From Methylobacterium sp. E-045 (lineage in GTDB: Bacteria; Pseudomonadota; Alphaproteobacteria; Rhizobiales; Beijerinckiaceae), in the NCBI RefSeq assembly GCF_022829685.1, contig NZ_JAKSYE010000087.1, forward strand, positions 1 through 64,000: a stretch of 64,000 bases of DNA. Direction: 5' to 3'. Under the pieces are notes generated by a model. It ran no database searches and was not told where the DNA came from. It saw nothing but the letters and a program-made list of their open reading frames with translations. The position numbers and the translations under genes are program-made. Numbering within the stretch: position 1 is the stretch's first letter; each line of letters begins with the position of its first letter. Positions 24,499 through 34,244 of the stretch are shown piece by piece.

Positions 24499-24962
24499 GC
24501 GTGACCCGTCTCCCTCGCGCGTTCGTCGCCCTAGCGCTCCTCGCCGGATCGTCGGGGACCGTCCTGGCCGTCCAGCCGGACGAGGTCCTGCCCGACGCCA
24601 AGCTCGAGGCGCGGGCACGCGACATCTCCTCGGGCCTGCGCTGCCTCGTCTGCCAGAACCAGTCCATCGACGATTCCGATGCGCCCCTGGCGCGGGATCT
24701 TCGGCTGATCGTGCGGGAGCGTCTGAAGGCGGGAGACGACGACCGGCAGGTGCAGGATTACGTGGTGGGCCGCTACGGCGAATACGTCCTGCTGCGTCCT
24801 GTCCTCGCCCTGCATACGCTGCTGCTCTGGTTCACGCCCTTCATGGTCCTCGGCCTCGGCGTCTTCGGGCTCTGGCGTCTGTCGCGCCGGCGCGCGGACC
24901 ACGCGACGACATTGAGCCCGGCGGAAGAAGCCGAGATCGCGGCGCTGACCCGGCGCGATTGA
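24495..24962 (+). CDS. ccmH: Cytochrome c maturation thiol protein CcmH/CycL
   Basis: 155 residues with a signal peptide (to about 25), the redox motif LRCLVCQNQS (Cys50, Cys53) in a three-helix domain, and a C-terminal membrane anchor (about 100-123, LHTLLLWFTPFMVLGLGVFG) followed by a basic tail. It reduces the apocytochrome CXXCH thiols and works with CcmF. It is the last gene of the operon, followed by a perfect 13-bp hairpin. Confidence 0.93.
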   Translation: MSVTRLPRAFVALALLAGSSGTVLAVQPDEVLPDAKLEARARDISSGLRCLVCQNQSIDDSDAPLARDLRLIVRERLKAGDDDRQVQDYVVGRYGEYVLLRPVLALHTLLLWFTPFMVLGLGVFGLWRLSRRRADHATTLSPAEEAEIAALTRRD

Positions 24963-24964
24963 TG

Positions 24965-24993
24965 CGCACCATGCTGCGTGGCAGCATGGTGCG
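24965..24993 (+). terminator. Perfect 13-bp hairpin after the ccm operon
   Basis: CGCACCATGCTGC (24965-24977) pairs exactly with GCAGCATGGTGCG (24981-24993) across a GTG loop, starting 3 bases past the ccmH stop. There is no T-run, so it may act as an RNA-stabilising 3' end or a Rho-assisted stop. The following 24994-25260 holds no gene I can support. Confidence 0.55.
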
Positions 24994-25260
24994 TCCCGAC
25001 CCAATCCGGATCGCATCCATTCCCGAAGGGCGGACATGTCCGATGACGGAAGACCGGCCTCGGCCTCCGCCACTCTCTGACCATGCATTGATCGCATGCC
25101 TTAGAATACTTTCGCCTGAGCCATGCTCCCTAGACATTGACGCGTTGCAATATCTTCTCTTCGCATCGCAGCATGAAATCCGCATATGTCGGTCTCCCGG
25201 TGCAACCGGCTCTCCGAACGGGCACTCCCGGCGGACAGTAACCGCACAGGTTCCCTCATC

Positions 25261-25620
25261 ATGCGCATCTCGTCCAAAGTCCTCATCGCCGGAGCGCTCA
25301 CCCTCGCCTCCGCCACCGCCTCCATGGCGACCGAGCTTTCGCCGGCCAGCGCCCAGAGCGTCGACCTCGGCGCCTATCGGGGTTCGGCCTATTACACCGT
25401 GGAGAACGGCCGCTACCGCGTCGTCGCCACCCTGGCCAGCGTCAATTCCGGCCAGGACCAGCCGCAGGTGATCCGTCTCGTGACGACCCTCAACCCCGAG
25501 CAGACGGTGCATCTCTCGGTGCCCGGCACCCTCGGCTCCGACGGGCGCGAGACCACCATCGCCTTCTCGCGCAGCGGCGACCGGGTCGACGTCGCCTCGG
25601 CCGATTCGACGGCCTACTGA
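25261..25620 (+). CDS. Small exported protein of unknown function
   Basis: A 119-residue protein. ATG 25261 is selected because it gives a clean signal peptide (MRISSKVLIAGALTLASATA, cleavage near SMA-TEL). The mature part (about 95 residues) is predicted mostly beta strand: YYTVENGRYRVVATLAS, VIRLVTTLNPEQTVHLSVPG and TIAFSRSGDRVDVAS. It has no cysteines and no lipobox. It is monocistronic, bounded by the hairpin at 24965 and an intrinsic terminator at 25695. I do not recognise the family. Confidence 0.75.
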   Translation: MRISSKVLIAGALTLASATASMATELSPASAQSVDLGAYRGSAYYTVENGRYRVVATLASVNSGQDQPQVIRLVTTLNPEQTVHLSVPGTLGSDGRETTIAFSRSGDRVDVASADSTAY

Positions 25621-25694
25621 TACCGGACCTCGACGAGCCCGACTCGTCGAGGGGCCCGCGCGACGGCGGTCGACCGCCCAGACACCGCCACAGG

Positions 25695-25727
25695 AGGCCG
25701 CCCCGATACGGGCGGCCTTTCTCGTTT
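25695..25727 (+). terminator. Intrinsic terminator after the small exported protein
   Basis: AGGCCGCCC (25695-25703) pairs with GGGCGGCCT (25710-25718) across a 6-base loop, followed by TTCTCGTTTTT. The stem and U-rich tract are typical of Rho-independent termination on the plus strand. Confidence 0.8.
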
Positions 25728-25827
25728 TTGTGAGGAATTCCAATTCGTTAGCCGCCTCGAATTAAACTCCCGGCAAGGTTGGTGACGTCATCAGCGTGCG
25801 GACAGCTCTCGATGACGGAACGGGTCC

Positions 25828-27507
25828 ATGCGCCTCACCCTCGGCAACAAACTCGCGGCTGTGATGGGGCTGCTGGCGCTCGGTGCCTGCGCCTTGTCCC
25901 TGTTCAACGATCGCATGGTCCTGCATCAGCAGGCGCGGACGGCCGACATGGATTCGGTCTGGGAACGCGCCCTGTCGGCCCAGGGCCTCGCCCTCGCGAT
26001 CGAACGCACCGTGGTCGCGGCGACGACGGTCTACACGGCCGACGACACCGAGGATGCCAAGGCGAAGTTCGGCGCCCTGAAGGCCGCCCTCGCCGAGGTC
26101 GCCCGACAGAAGGACAGCTTTCTCGGCCTGATCGCCGGGCATGTCTCCGATACGGACCGCCTCAGGCTCGATCTGATGCTCAAGGAGTTCCTAGCCTATC
26201 AGACCGATACGGCGGAACTCGGCCTCACGATCTCCCCGAAGGCCGCGCTCATCCAGGGCACGGACGAGGCGACCGTGGCGAGCCGCGCCAGGATGGTCTC
26301 GGCGATCACGCGGATCGGCAAGGACACCCTGGTGCGTCTCGCCGACGAGCGGGCGGACGCCGCGGCGGATATCGAGCGGAACCGCATGATCAGCCTCGCG
26401 GCCTCCGGTGTGGTCATCCTCTCCAGCTTCGGTCTCGCCCTCTGGCTGGTCCGCAAGGAGATCCGCCAGCCGCTGGCCCGGCTGGGCTCGGCCATCGACG
26501 CCCTCGCCGCCATGGATCTGGCGCGGACCATTCCCCTGACGGAACGCCGCGACGAGGTCGGGGCCATGGCCCGCTCCATTGCCGTGCTGCGGACGGTCAT
26601 CATCGAGAAGGGGGAAGGGGATGCGAGAGCCCTCGCCCATTCCGCCCTGGACGCCGAACGGGCCGCCCGCCTGGAGACGGCCGCGCAGGCCTTCGAGCAG
26701 GAGGCTCAGCTGGTGGCACAGGATCTGTCGAGCGCCGCACGGGCCATGGCGGGTGCGGCGGAAGCGGTGTCGGACGCCGTGCGGCTCACGCGGGACCAGA
26801 CCACCATCGTCTCGCAGGGCGCGGCCGATGCGGGGCAGCAGGTGCGCAGGGCCGCCGCCGCCAGTGCGGATGTCGCCGGCAGCAGCGAGGCGATCGACCG
26901 GCAGTCGCGCATCCGCGACGGGTTGGGCGCTCTGGCGCAACGGGAGGTCACGGCGACACGCCGCGCCGCCGCTCTGCTCACAGCGGCGGGCCGCGAGATC
27001 GGCACGGTGGTCGAGACCATCGCCACCGTCGCCGCGCAGACGAATCTCCTGGCCCTCAATGCCACGATCGAGGCGGCGCGCGCGGGCGAGGCCGGCCGGG
27101 GCTTCGCCGTGGTGGCCGGTGAGGTGAAGGCGCTTGCCGCCCAGACGGCCGGCGCCACCGAGGCGATCAAGGGACAGATCGAGGCCATGCGGGGCGCCGC
27201 GCAGGACACCCTGCGGGCGGTGGAGGCGATCGGCGGAACCATGGATCAGATGGCCGGCGCCGATGCGGCCGTCGCCCTCGCCCTCGAGGCCCAGCGGATC
27301 GCGGGCACGCGCGTCACCGACAGTGTCGCCGATGCGGAAGCCAGCGCCGACGCCGTGTCCGGCGGCATCGCCACCGTCGAGGAGGCGGCCGCCTCCAGCG
27401 CGCAGGCCGCCGAATCGGTGAGGATCGTCGCCGGGCGCGTGGCGGCGGCGAGCCTCGCCATCGACGAACGCATCGCCGGGTTCCTCGCCAGCGTCAGAGC
27501 CGCCTGA
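25828..27507 (+). CDS. Methyl-accepting chemotaxis protein
   Basis: 559 residues. A first membrane segment (about 9-26), a helical ligand-binding region of about 150 residues, a second membrane segment (about 190-209, [20 protein letters not shown]) and a HAMP domain ([20 protein letters not shown]). The cytoplasmic signalling coil has the conserved hairpin tip [20 protein letters not shown] followed by [17 protein letters not shown], which docks CheW and CheA. No C-terminal CheR pentapeptide is visible. The ligand is unknown. It is a single gene flanked by a terminator upstream and 125 bases of spacer downstream. Confidence 0.92.
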   Translation: MRLTLGNKLAAVMGLLALGACALSLFNDRMVLHQQARTADMDSVWERALSAQGLALAIERTVVAATTVYTADDTEDAKAKFGALKAALAEVARQKDSFLGLIAGHVSDTDRLRLDLMLKEFLAYQTDTAELGLTISPKAALIQGTDEATVASRARMVSAITRIGKDTLVRLADERADAAADIERNRMISLAASGVVILSSFGLALWLVRKEIRQPLARLGSAIDALAAMDLARTIPLTERRDEVGAMARSIAVLRTVIIEKGEGDARALAHSALDAERAARLETAAQAFEQEAQLVAQDLSSAARAMAGAAEAVSDAVRLTRDQTTIVSQGAADAGQQVRRAAAASADVAGSSEAIDRQSRIRDGLGALAQREVTATRRAAALLTAAGREIGTVVETIATVAAQTNLLALNATIEAARAGEAGRGFAVVAGEVKALAAQTAGATEAIKGQIEAMRGAAQDTLRAVEAIGGTMDQMAGADAAVALALEAQRIAGTRVTDSVADAEASADAVSGGIATVEEAAASSAQAAESVRIVAGRVAAASLAIDERIAGFLASVRAA

Positions 27508-27632
27508 ACCCGAGGGCCGCGCCTCGCTTTCGCCCCACTGAAATCGGAGGAATTCGGCCCGGCAGAGCCCTCACTTGTCGGCCTCGCACCGCGCGTTGAG
27601 ATTTTCTTTACCTTGAATCGCGAGCGTCCCGC

Positions 27633-28352
27633 ATGGCTTCGCCGATCGCTCACCGCCGTCCCCGCTCCTTCGCTCGCCCCTGGGCGGCGGCCCTCGCCCT
27701 CGGCCTGGGCTGTGCCGCTCCGGCCTCGGCCCATCCCCATGTCTGGGTGACCTCGAAGGCAGAGATCGATTACGGCGAGGGCGGCAAGGTCACCGGCATC
27801 CGTCACGCCTGGACCTTCGACGCCAGCTACTCGGCCTCGGCGATACAGGGCCTCGACGCCAACGGCGACGGGACGGTTTCTCCCGACGAACTCGCCGGAC
27901 TCGCCACCGACAACACCGCCGGCCTCGCGGAATTCGCCTACTTCACCAAGCTCAAGATCGGCGGCAAGGAGCAAGCCTTCGCCGACCCGGTCGAGCCGCG
28001 CATGAGAATGGACGGCGACAAGCTGACCCTGACGTTCCTCCTTCCGTTGAAGGCGCCGGTGGCGCAGGGACGCGGGGTCGCGGCCTTGGAGGTTGCCGAT
28101 CCGACCTACTTCGTCTCGTTCAGCCTCTCCGAGGATGCGGACACGGCTCGCCTCGTCGGCTCTCCCGCCGGTTGCGCGGCCACGATCACCCGGCCCAAAC
28201 CGGCGGAGGCCAAGACCGCCGACGCCAAGACCGCCGATAACAAGACCGCCGACGCCAAGCCGGGCCTGTCGGAAGCGTTCTTCGAAGCCCTCACCAGCGC
28301 ATCGAACTACGGCGCCCAGTTCGCCAACCGGATCATCGTCGCATGTCCGTAG
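27633..28352 (+). CDS. DUF1007 family periplasmic protein (metal-transport associated)
   Basis: 239 residues with a signal peptide (to about 33), the DUF1007 start SAHPHVWVTSKAEIDYGEGG and an EF-hand-like acidic loop DANGDGTVSPDEL. A low-complexity insert of Ala/Lys/Thr/Asp repeats (TADAK-, TADNK-type) precedes the C-terminal helix. DUF1007 proteins are commonly encoded next to NicO/RcnA exporters and are thought to support nickel, cobalt or zinc handling in the periplasm; the exact role is not established. It overlaps the NicO gene by 10 bases. Confidence 0.85.
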   Translation: MASPIAHRRPRSFARPWAAALALGLGCAAPASAHPHVWVTSKAEIDYGEGGKVTGIRHAWTFDASYSASAIQGLDANGDGTVSPDELAGLATDNTAGLAEFAYFTKLKIGGKEQAFADPVEPRMRMDGDKLTLTFLLPLKAPVAQGRGVAALEVADPTYFVSFSLSEDADTARLVGSPAGCAATITRPKPAEAKTADAKTADNKTADAKPGLSEAFFEALTSASNYGAQFANRIIVACP

Positions 28353-29359
28353 GCGCAGCCGTCGCCGCGCCCTCGCACAGCCGTGGCCGGCTCGTCTGGC
28401 GGATCGCGCTGGCGCTGGCGGCCATCGCCGCCGTCGCCATGGTTCTCGCGGCCCTCTCGCTGCTCTTCGGCTCCACCGTGGCTCCCCTGCCACCGCGCTC
28501 GCCCTTCGGCATCGGCTTTCGCGAAGCCGCCCCTTCGGCCACCGGGATCGGCGGCCGGCTGCTCGCCATGCAATCGAGTTTCTCGCGCAGCCTGGAAGCC
28601 ACCGTGGCGGCGATCAAGCAGGGCGGAAGCTGGGGGCCGATGGTCCTCATCGGCTTCAGCTACGGCGTCTTCCATGCCGCCGGGCCGGGCCACGGCAAGG
28701 CGGTGATCGCCGGCTACATCGTCGCCGGGGAGCGGGCGCTGGCGCGCGGGTTTTCCTTGAGTGCCGCCGCCGCGCTGCTGCAGGCCCTCGTGGCCATCGC
28801 CATCGTCGTCATCGGCAACCTCGTCCTCAACGCCACCGCCGCCGGCATGGCGCGGGCCGGCACGGTGATCGAGACGGCGAGCTTCGCCCTCGTCGCCATC
28901 CTCGGTCTCACGGTGACGTGGCGGAAGGCCGGTCGGTTGGCCACGCTCGTCCATGGCGGCGCCTCGGCCGCCTGCGCTCCCGGTTGCGGCCATGTCCATC
29001 TCACCGACGCGGCTGTCATCGGGCGCCTCGATTCGTGGCGCGAGCGGGCCGGCGTGGTGATCGCGGCCGGTTCACGCCCCTGCGCCGGCGCGATCCTCAT
29101 CCTCGTCTTCTCCGCCTCGCAGGGGATCCTGGCGGCGGGCATCGCGGCGACCTTCGCCATGGCCCTGGGCACGGCCCTGACCACCGGATTTCTCGCCAGT
29201 CTCGCGGTCTTCGCCAAGGCCCTGGCTCTGCGCCTCGCGGGCGGCCGGGGCTCGGCCGGCGCCATCGCGGTGGGAGGGCTCGAACTTCTGGCCGGAGCCT
29301 TCGTCCTGGTGCTGGGCATCGCCATGCTGACGGGACTCGCCGTGGGCGTGGGCGGATAA
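28343..29359 (+). CDS. NicO/RcnA-family nickel/cobalt transporter
   Basis: 338 residues, about seven membrane segments. Signatures include the His-containing HAAGPGHGKAVIAGYIVAGE (about 112-131) and a second SRPCAGAILILVFSASQG motif near 243-260, characteristic of the NicO family. The cytoplasmic or periplasmic loop has AACAPGCGHVHLTDA, a Cys/His cluster suited to metal binding. Family members export Ni2+/Co2+ in bacteria such as E. coli (RcnA). Overlap with the DUF1007 gene implies co-translation. The metal specificity cannot be told from sequence. Confidence 0.88.
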   Translation: MSVGAAVAAPSHSRGRLVWRIALALAAIAAVAMVLAALSLLFGSTVAPLPPRSPFGIGFREAAPSATGIGGRLLAMQSSFSRSLEATVAAIKQGGSWGPMVLIGFSYGVFHAAGPGHGKAVIAGYIVAGERALARGFSLSAAAALLQALVAIAIVVIGNLVLNATAAGMARAGTVIETASFALVAILGLTVTWRKAGRLATLVHGGASAACAPGCGHVHLTDAAVIGRLDSWRERAGVVIAAGSRPCAGAILILVFSASQGILAAGIAATFAMALGTALTTGFLASLAVFAKALALRLAGGRGSAGAIAVGGLELLAGAFVLVLGIAMLTGLAVGVGG

Positions 29360-29457
29360 GATTTTCCTCGTCACGGCGAGCGATCCCGTGGCAGGCTTCA
29401 GGAGCCCCATCGGTTCGAGCCGGGGTTTTCCCGTGAAACCAGAGGGAGCCGGCACGC

Positions 29458-30195
29458 ATGGCAACGGGTTTCGAGCACATCCTCCATTGGCGCCTGCTGG
29501 CCGGCTCGCACCCTTTCCCCGGCCCCGATGGCGGCACCTGCATCAACGAGGCGGCGATCGTGGCGGCGGGCCTGCCCTACCGCACGATCCGCTCCTCCTC
29601 GGACTGCCCGCCCTGTTTCTCGAGGCCCCTCGCTGCCTACGCCCTGGGCCTGAACGACGCCATGCCGGACGACCGGCGCCCCCGATTGATGGCGTTCGTC
29701 CTGCGCCTGTCCGGCTCCGCCGATACCCCTGAGGTAGAGCAGCGGCGCGCCCGCTTTCTCGCCTTCGAGAGCATCCGCCGCATCCTGCCGCCCCTCCTCG
29801 ACCGGGCGGGTTTCGTGGATCTCGCCGCCCGTTGCGACGACGCGCAGGAGCTCGATGCAGCCGTCTCGGCGGCCCGTGATGCCGCGTGGCGTGGAAGCGC
29901 GGTCGCGCAGGCCGCGTCCGGGCAGAGGGCATGGCGACGGGGCGCCCTCGCCTCGGCCATAGGCCGCAGCGCAGCGGCCGCGGTGAGATCGGCCGAGGAT
30001 GCCCGCTGCGCGGCGGAGGTCGCGGAGGGTGCGGCCCCCTTCACGGAGGGCGTCTGGGACAGCGCCGTGACCATCCTCGACCAGGCCTTGGCCATCGGGC
30101 GAAAGGCGCCGGACATCGATCTGATTCAGGCGCGGGACCGGCTGGATGCGGCGCGGGCGGGCGCAGCGCGAACGTCTGCCGCCTCCGGCGGGTGA
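29458..30195 (+). CDS. Conserved-looking hypothetical protein
   Basis: 245 residues, soluble, no signal peptide. The N-terminal 90 residues are the most structured and contain several Cys and Gly (GPDGGTCINEAAIVAAGLPY; SSDCPPCFSRPLAAYALGLN). The C-terminal half is very rich in alanine and probably helical. The CxxC-type cluster could bind metal, but no family motif is recognised. It stands alone 98 bases after the NicO gene, converging on the histidine phosphatase gene one base past its stop. Good ribosome-binding context (AGAGGGAGCC) supports the start. Confidence 0.6.
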   Translation: MATGFEHILHWRLLAGSHPFPGPDGGTCINEAAIVAAGLPYRTIRSSSDCPPCFSRPLAAYALGLNDAMPDDRRPRLMAFVLRLSGSADTPEVEQRRARFLAFESIRRILPPLLDRAGFVDLAARCDDAQELDAAVSAARDAAWRGSAVAQAASGQRAWRRGALASAIGRSAAAAVRSAEDARCAAEVAEGAAPFTEGVWDSAVTILDQALAIGRKAPDIDLIQARDRLDAARAGAARTSAASGG

Positions 30196-30196
30196 T

Positions 30197-30781
30197 TCAG
30201 CCCGCCACCGGCCCCGATGCCAGATCGAGTTCGGTGGTCTCGCAGTTGTCGAGCCAGAGGCCGGTGAGGTGGAAGAAGAACGTGCCGTGGCCGACGACGG
30301 CGATGGTGCGCTCGCGCCGCTCGGTCAGCCAGTCGCGGAACGTCGCCACGCGCCGATCGAAGAGGTGGCGCGGCTCCACATGCACACCCTCCGAGATCGG
30401 CTCGCCCTCGGCGTGCCACCAGATCTCCGGCAGGTGATCGACGTCGAGATGGGGAAATTCCGCCTTCAGCACGGAGGCGGCGCGGCCGACGTCGCAGCTG
30501 CTCTCCTGACATTCGCGGTGGAGCACCTCCACCAGGATCTCGGGCTCGGCCGGATGGTCGCCGAAGATGCCGGCGGTGGTCTGGATGGCGCGGGTGAGCG
30601 GGGAGGTCACCACCAGATCGAACGGGATGTCCCGCAGTCTCTCGCGCGCCGCCGCGACCTGGGCGAGGCCCCGCTCCGTCAGCCGGGCATCGATATGGCC
30701 GGGATCGCGCCCGGTGAGGCGATGGGCTGCGTTGAAGGTGGATTCGCCGTGGCGGATGCAGACGATGCGTGTCTCGGGCAT
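30197..30781 (-). CDS. Histidine phosphatase family protein
   Basis: 194 residues of the phosphoglycerate-mutase-like superfamily. The catalytic RHG motif is in RIVCIRHGESTFNAAHRL (about 5-22), the phosphate-pocket Arg in VVTSPLTRAIQTTAGIF, the acid-base Glu near VEVLHRECQESS and the second His in TIAVVGHGTFFFHLTG. The motif order fits a phosphatase rather than a glycolytic mutase; the substrate is unknown. It is convergent with the preceding unknown gene and divergent from the recombinase. Confidence 0.85.
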   Translation of the reverse strand: MPETRIVCIRHGESTFNAAHRLTGRDPGHIDARLTERGLAQVAAARERLRDIPFDLVVTSPLTRAIQTTAGIFGDHPAEPEILVEVLHRECQESSCDVGRAASVLKAEFPHLDVDHLPEIWWHAEGEPISEGVHVEPRHLFDRRVATFRDWLTERRERTIAVVGHGTFFFHLTGLWLDNCETTELDLASGPVAG

Positions 30782-30951
30782 GCGGGCTCGGATCGGGAGG
30801 AACGACGGAGGTCGGGTGCGTTGGACAAGCGCCTAGCCTGCATGCCGTTCCGCGAAAAGGCCGGCCAACGCCGCGACGGACTCGCCCTGTCGGCAACGCT
30901 CCGTCAACCTCGGTGGCGTTGAGTGGGCTTTTCGCCCCGGATCGCCGCGCG

Positions 30952-31977
30952 ATGCTCCATGTCCCTCCCCCCGTTCCGGAAGCCTGCGCCGTCGCCTTCC
31001 CCGGCGACGATGCGGTCCGGTCCGTCGCCATGGCGTGGCAGGATTCCCTGCTGCGCGAGCGCCGGATGGCCGCGAACACGGTGGAGGCCTATGCCCGCGA
31101 CCTGAGGCAGTTCCTCTCCCATCTGCAGAGCCGCACCGGCGCCGTGCGCATCGCCGGGCTCGTCGCCCTCAAGCCGCGCGACGTCCGTGGGTTCATGGCG
31201 GCGCGACGAGCGGAGGGCGTAAGCGGTCGGTCGCTGATGCGGGCGCTGGCCGGCCTGCGCTCCTTTGCACGCCACCTCGAACGGGACGGCCACGGCAGCG
31301 TGTCCGCCCTCGGGGCGATCCGCTCGCCCAAGGTCGAGCGGCGCCTGCCGCGCCCGATCCCCATCGCCGCCGCCCGCGCCCTGACCGACATCGACATCCG
31401 CGCCGGGGAGACGCGCGAGCCCTGGGTCCTGGCGCGGGACGCGGCCGTCCTCGCCCTGCTCTACGGGTCGGGACTGCGCATCTCCGAAGCCCTCGGCCTC
31501 AGCCGTCGCGATGCCCCCGTACCGGGAGTGGATTCGGTGACGGTGACGGGCAAGGGCGGCAAGGAGCGGATGGTGCCGATCCTCCCCGTGGTGGCCGAAG
31601 CGGTGGCCGCCTATCTCGCCGCGTGCCCCCATGCGCTCGCCCCGGAGGGGCCCCTCTTCGTGGGCGTGAAGGGCGGCACGCTCTCGCCACGGATCATCCA
31701 GTATGCGGTGGCCTCCCTGCGGGGAGCGCTGGGCCTGCCGGACAGCGCCACGCCCCATGCCTTGCGGCATTCCTTCGCCACTCACCTCCTGGCCCGGCAG
31801 GGAGAGTTGCGCGCGATCCAGGAATTGCTCGGCCATGCCTCCCTCTCGACGACGCAGCTCTACACCAAGGTCGACGCCGCCCGTCTGATGGATGCGTTCG
31901 ATCAGGCCCATCCCCGTGCGGGCACGCGCGCTACGGATCGAGTTCGGGATAGCGCCGAAAAATCCCCTGCTCGTTGA
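30952..31977 (+). CDS. xerC: Tyrosine recombinase XerC
   Basis: 341 residues from ATG 30952. An N-terminal SAM-like core-binding domain (LLRERRMAANTVEAYARDLR) precedes the catalytic domain with all active residues: Arg in LLYGSGLRISEAL, Lys in VTGKGGKERMVP, His-x-x-Arg in TPHALRHSFATHL, His in ELLGHASLST and nucleophile Tyr in TTQLYTKVD. XerC with XerD resolves chromosome dimers at dif and some mobile elements. There are no mobile-element hallmarks at this locus, so a housekeeping role is likely. Its last 47 bases overlap the convergent GST gene. Confidence 0.87.
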   Translation: MLHVPPPVPEACAVAFPGDDAVRSVAMAWQDSLLRERRMAANTVEAYARDLRQFLSHLQSRTGAVRIAGLVALKPRDVRGFMAARRAEGVSGRSLMRALAGLRSFARHLERDGHGSVSALGAIRSPKVERRLPRPIPIAAARALTDIDIRAGETREPWVLARDAAVLALLYGSGLRISEALGLSRRDAPVPGVDSVTVTGKGGKERMVPILPVVAEAVAAYLAACPHALAPEGPLFVGVKGGTLSPRIIQYAVASLRGALGLPDSATPHALRHSFATHLLARQGELRAIQELLGHASLSTTQLYTKVDAARLMDAFDQAHPRAGTRATDRVRDSAEKSPAR

Positions 31978-32653
31978 AGGGGATGCGGCGCGGGCTCGCC
32001 AGATAGGCGGCGATCCTCGGCCGGTGCCGGACGGCGTCGTACACGGCGGCAACCCTTGGATTGTCCCTCAAGGAAAGCTCCATCGCCCTCGGAAAGGCAT
32101 AGAGCAGCCCGGCCACGAGCTGGAACAGGGACAGGTCGGCATAGGTGACCGTCTCGCCGGCGAGGTACCGGCCGCCGCTGTGGCCGAGCACATGATCGAA
32201 CCAGGCCAGATATTCCGGAATCCGGTTCGCCCGAAAATCTTTGGCGCGCCGGAGAGCTTCGGGCTTCTGGTCCTCGTAGGTGAGGCTCACCGCGATGGGG
32301 TGGTGGGTGTCATGCGCCTCGGCGACGACATCGGCGATGGTGAGCTGGATCTGATGGACCCAGAGGCGGTCGGTTTCGCCGGCGGGCGCGAGGCCCAGCC
32401 TGGGACCGAGATAGAGCAGGATCGCCGCGGTCTGGCCGATGACGACAGCACCGTCCCGCAGGAAGGGCGGCGCGTAGGCGGGCCTGGCGATCGACGGATC
32501 CTCCAGCAGGGCGGTCATGGCGCCAAGGCCCTGCCCGTCCTCGTCCCGCCCCCGGGCGACATCCACATAGTCGGCGCCGGCATCCTCCAGGGCGAGGCGG
32601 ACGAACTCGCCCCGCCCCTGGATCGTCGGCCAGTAATAGAGTTCGTAGGGCAT
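31931..32653 (-). CDS. Glutathione S-transferase family protein
   Basis: 240 residues with a thioredoxin-like N-terminal GST domain (YELYYWPTIQGRGEFVRLAL; catalytic Tyr likely in YYWP; the GQTAAILLYLG glutathione-binding segment) and an all-helical C-terminal domain (YLAGETVTYADLSLFQLVAG). The sequence resembles sigma-like GSTs. It conjugates or reduces electrophiles with glutathione; the physiological substrate is unknown. It converges on and overlaps the xerC 3' end. The same window also has gloB and gshB, other parts of glutathione metabolism, but not adjacent. Confidence 0.85.
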   Translation of the reverse strand: MPYELYYWPTIQGRGEFVRLALEDAGADYVDVARGRDEDGQGLGAMTALLEDPSIARPAYAPPFLRDGAVVIGQTAAILLYLGPRLGLAPAGETDRLWVHQIQLTIADVVAEAHDTHHPIAVSLTYEDQKPEALRRAKDFRANRIPEYLAWFDHVLGHSGGRYLAGETVTYADLSLFQLVAGLLYAFPRAMELSLRDNPRVAAVYDAVRHRPRIAAYLASPRRIPFNEQGIFRRYPELDP

Positions 32654-32840
32654 CCGGCGCTCCGCTGCGGAGGGTGTGAGACACCTGTTTCAACGCGGGG
32701 CCCCCGTGCGGGATGCCGGAGGGAAGCGGCGGCCTCGCAGGAGCCCCCCGATTCGCACACCGCCCCCGGACGGCGCCGTCGAGGCCCCTTCGCGGCACCG
32801 CAGGATGAGGTCAGTTGAATGGGGAAAGTGACCCTCTCCC

Positions 32841-34244
32841 TCAGATATGGATCGCCCGCTTGCCGACGGCGAGGGCGGCTTCCTTGACCGCCTCGGTCAG
32901 GGTCGGGTGGGCGTGGCAGGTCCGGGCCACGTCCTCGGCACTGGCCCCGAATTCCATGGCGACCGCCACTTCCGCGATGAGGTTGCCCGCATCCGCGCCG
33001 ACGATATGCACGCCGAGCACCCGGTCGGTCTTGGCGTCCGCCAGGATCTTCACGAAGCCGTCGGTGGTGTGGTTCACCTTGGCGCGGCCGTTGGCGGTGA
33101 AGGGGAATTTTCCGGAATTGTAGCTGATCCCGTCCTTCTTCAGTTCTTCTTCCGTCTTCCCCACCGAGGCGACCTCCGGATAGGTGTAGACTACGTTCGG
33201 GATCACCCCGTAATTCACGTGGCCCGACTGTCCGGCCAGGAGTTCGGCGACGGCGACGCCCTCGTCCTCGGCCTTGTGGGCGAGCATCGGCCCGGCGATC
33301 ACGTCGCCGATGGCGTAGATGCCGGTGACGTTGGTGGCGTAGTGGCTGTCGGTCTGGATCCGGCCCTTGTTGTCGAGCTGCACGCCCACGGTCTCGAGAC
33401 CCAGCTTCTCGGTGTAGGGTACGCGGCCGATGGCCACGAGCACCACGTCGGCTTCGAGTTTCTCGGCCTCGCCGCCGGCGGCCGGCTCCACCGAGACGGT
33501 GGCGGCACCGTCCTTCACCTCGACGCCGGTGACCTTCGACGACAGCTTGAAGACGATACCCTGCTTGCCGAGGATGCGCTGGAACTGCTTGCCGACCTCG
33601 CCGTCCATGCCCGGCAGGACGCGGTCGAGATATTCCACGACGGTCACTTCGGAGCCGAGGCGGCGCCAGACCGAGCCGAGTTCGAGGCCGATCACGCCGG
33701 CGCCGATGACGACGAGCTTCTTCGGCACGACCTGGAGCTCGAGGGCGCCGGTGGAGGAGACGACGATCGTCTCGTCGATGGTCACGCCGGGCAGCCTCGT
33801 CACGTCGGAGCCCGTGGCGATGACGATGTTCTTCGTCTCCAGCATCTGGTTGCCGCCATCGTCCGACAGCACCTCGACGCGGCCGGCACCGGCGACACGG
33901 CCGAGGCCGTGATAGGCGTCGATCCCGTTCTTCTTCAGGAGGTATTCGACGCCCTTGGTGTTGCCGTCGATGCCGTCCTGCTTGAACGTCATCATCGTCT
34001 TGAGGTCGAGTTCGGGCGCGCTGACGATGACGCCCATATCGGCGAAGTGCTTGGAGGCGTCCTCGAACGCCTCCGAGGCGTGGAGCAGGGCCTTCGACGG
34101 GATGCAGCCGACATTCAGGCAGGTGCCGCCATGGGTCGCCCGCTTCTCCACCACGGCGGTCTTGAGACCGAGCTGAGCGGCGCGGATGGCGCAGACATAG
34201 CCGCCGGGGCCGGTGCCGATGACGACGAGATCGTAGGTGCTCAT
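32841..34244 (-). CDS. lpd: Dihydrolipoyl dehydrogenase (E3)
   Basis: 467 residues from ATG 34244. FAD-binding [17 protein letters not shown] at the N-terminus, redox disulfide [13 protein letters not shown] (Cys42, Cys47), NAD-binding [17 protein letters not shown], a second FAD motif [20 protein letters not shown] and the catalytic His-Glu pair in [14 protein letters not shown]. It reoxidises dihydrolipoamide of the 2-oxoglutarate dehydrogenase E2. It is last in the leftward TCA block. Its ATG overlaps the DUF4241 stop by 4 bases, so it is translationally coupled to that gene rather than to sucB. Confidence 0.96.
   Translation of the reverse strand: MSTYDLVVIGTGPGGYVCAIRAAQLGLKTAVVEKRATHGGTCLNVGCIPSKALLHASEAFEDASKHFADMGVIVSAPELDLKTMMTFKQDGIDGNTKGVEYLLKKNGIDAYHGLGRVAGAGRVEVLSDDGGNQMLETKNIVIATGSDVTRLPGVTIDETIVVSSTGALELQVVPKKLVVIGAGVIGLELGSVWRRLGSEVTVVEYLDRVLPGMDGEVGKQFQRILGKQGIVFKLSSKVTGVEVKDGAATVSVEPAAGGEAEKLEADVVLVAIGRVPYTEKLGLETVGVQLDNKGRIQTDSHYATNVTGIYAIGDVIAGPMLAHKAEDEGVAVAELLAGQSGHVNYGVIPNVVYTYPEVASVGKTEEELKKDGISYNSGKFPFTANGRAKVNHTTDGFVKILADAKTDRVLGVHIVGADAGNLIAEVAVAMEFGASAEDVARTCHAHPTLTEAVKEAALAVGKRAIHI

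Noticed and set aside
30769..30951. A longer N-terminus for the XerC-like protein
   Set aside because: The extension overlaps the divergent histidine-phosphatase start and lacks XerC similarity; ATG 30952 is within the normal length range.
30952..31977. Recombinase as integrase of a mobile island
   Set aside because: Neighbours are housekeeping-type genes with normal GC content and there are no flanking repeats; the sequence fits chromosomal XerC.
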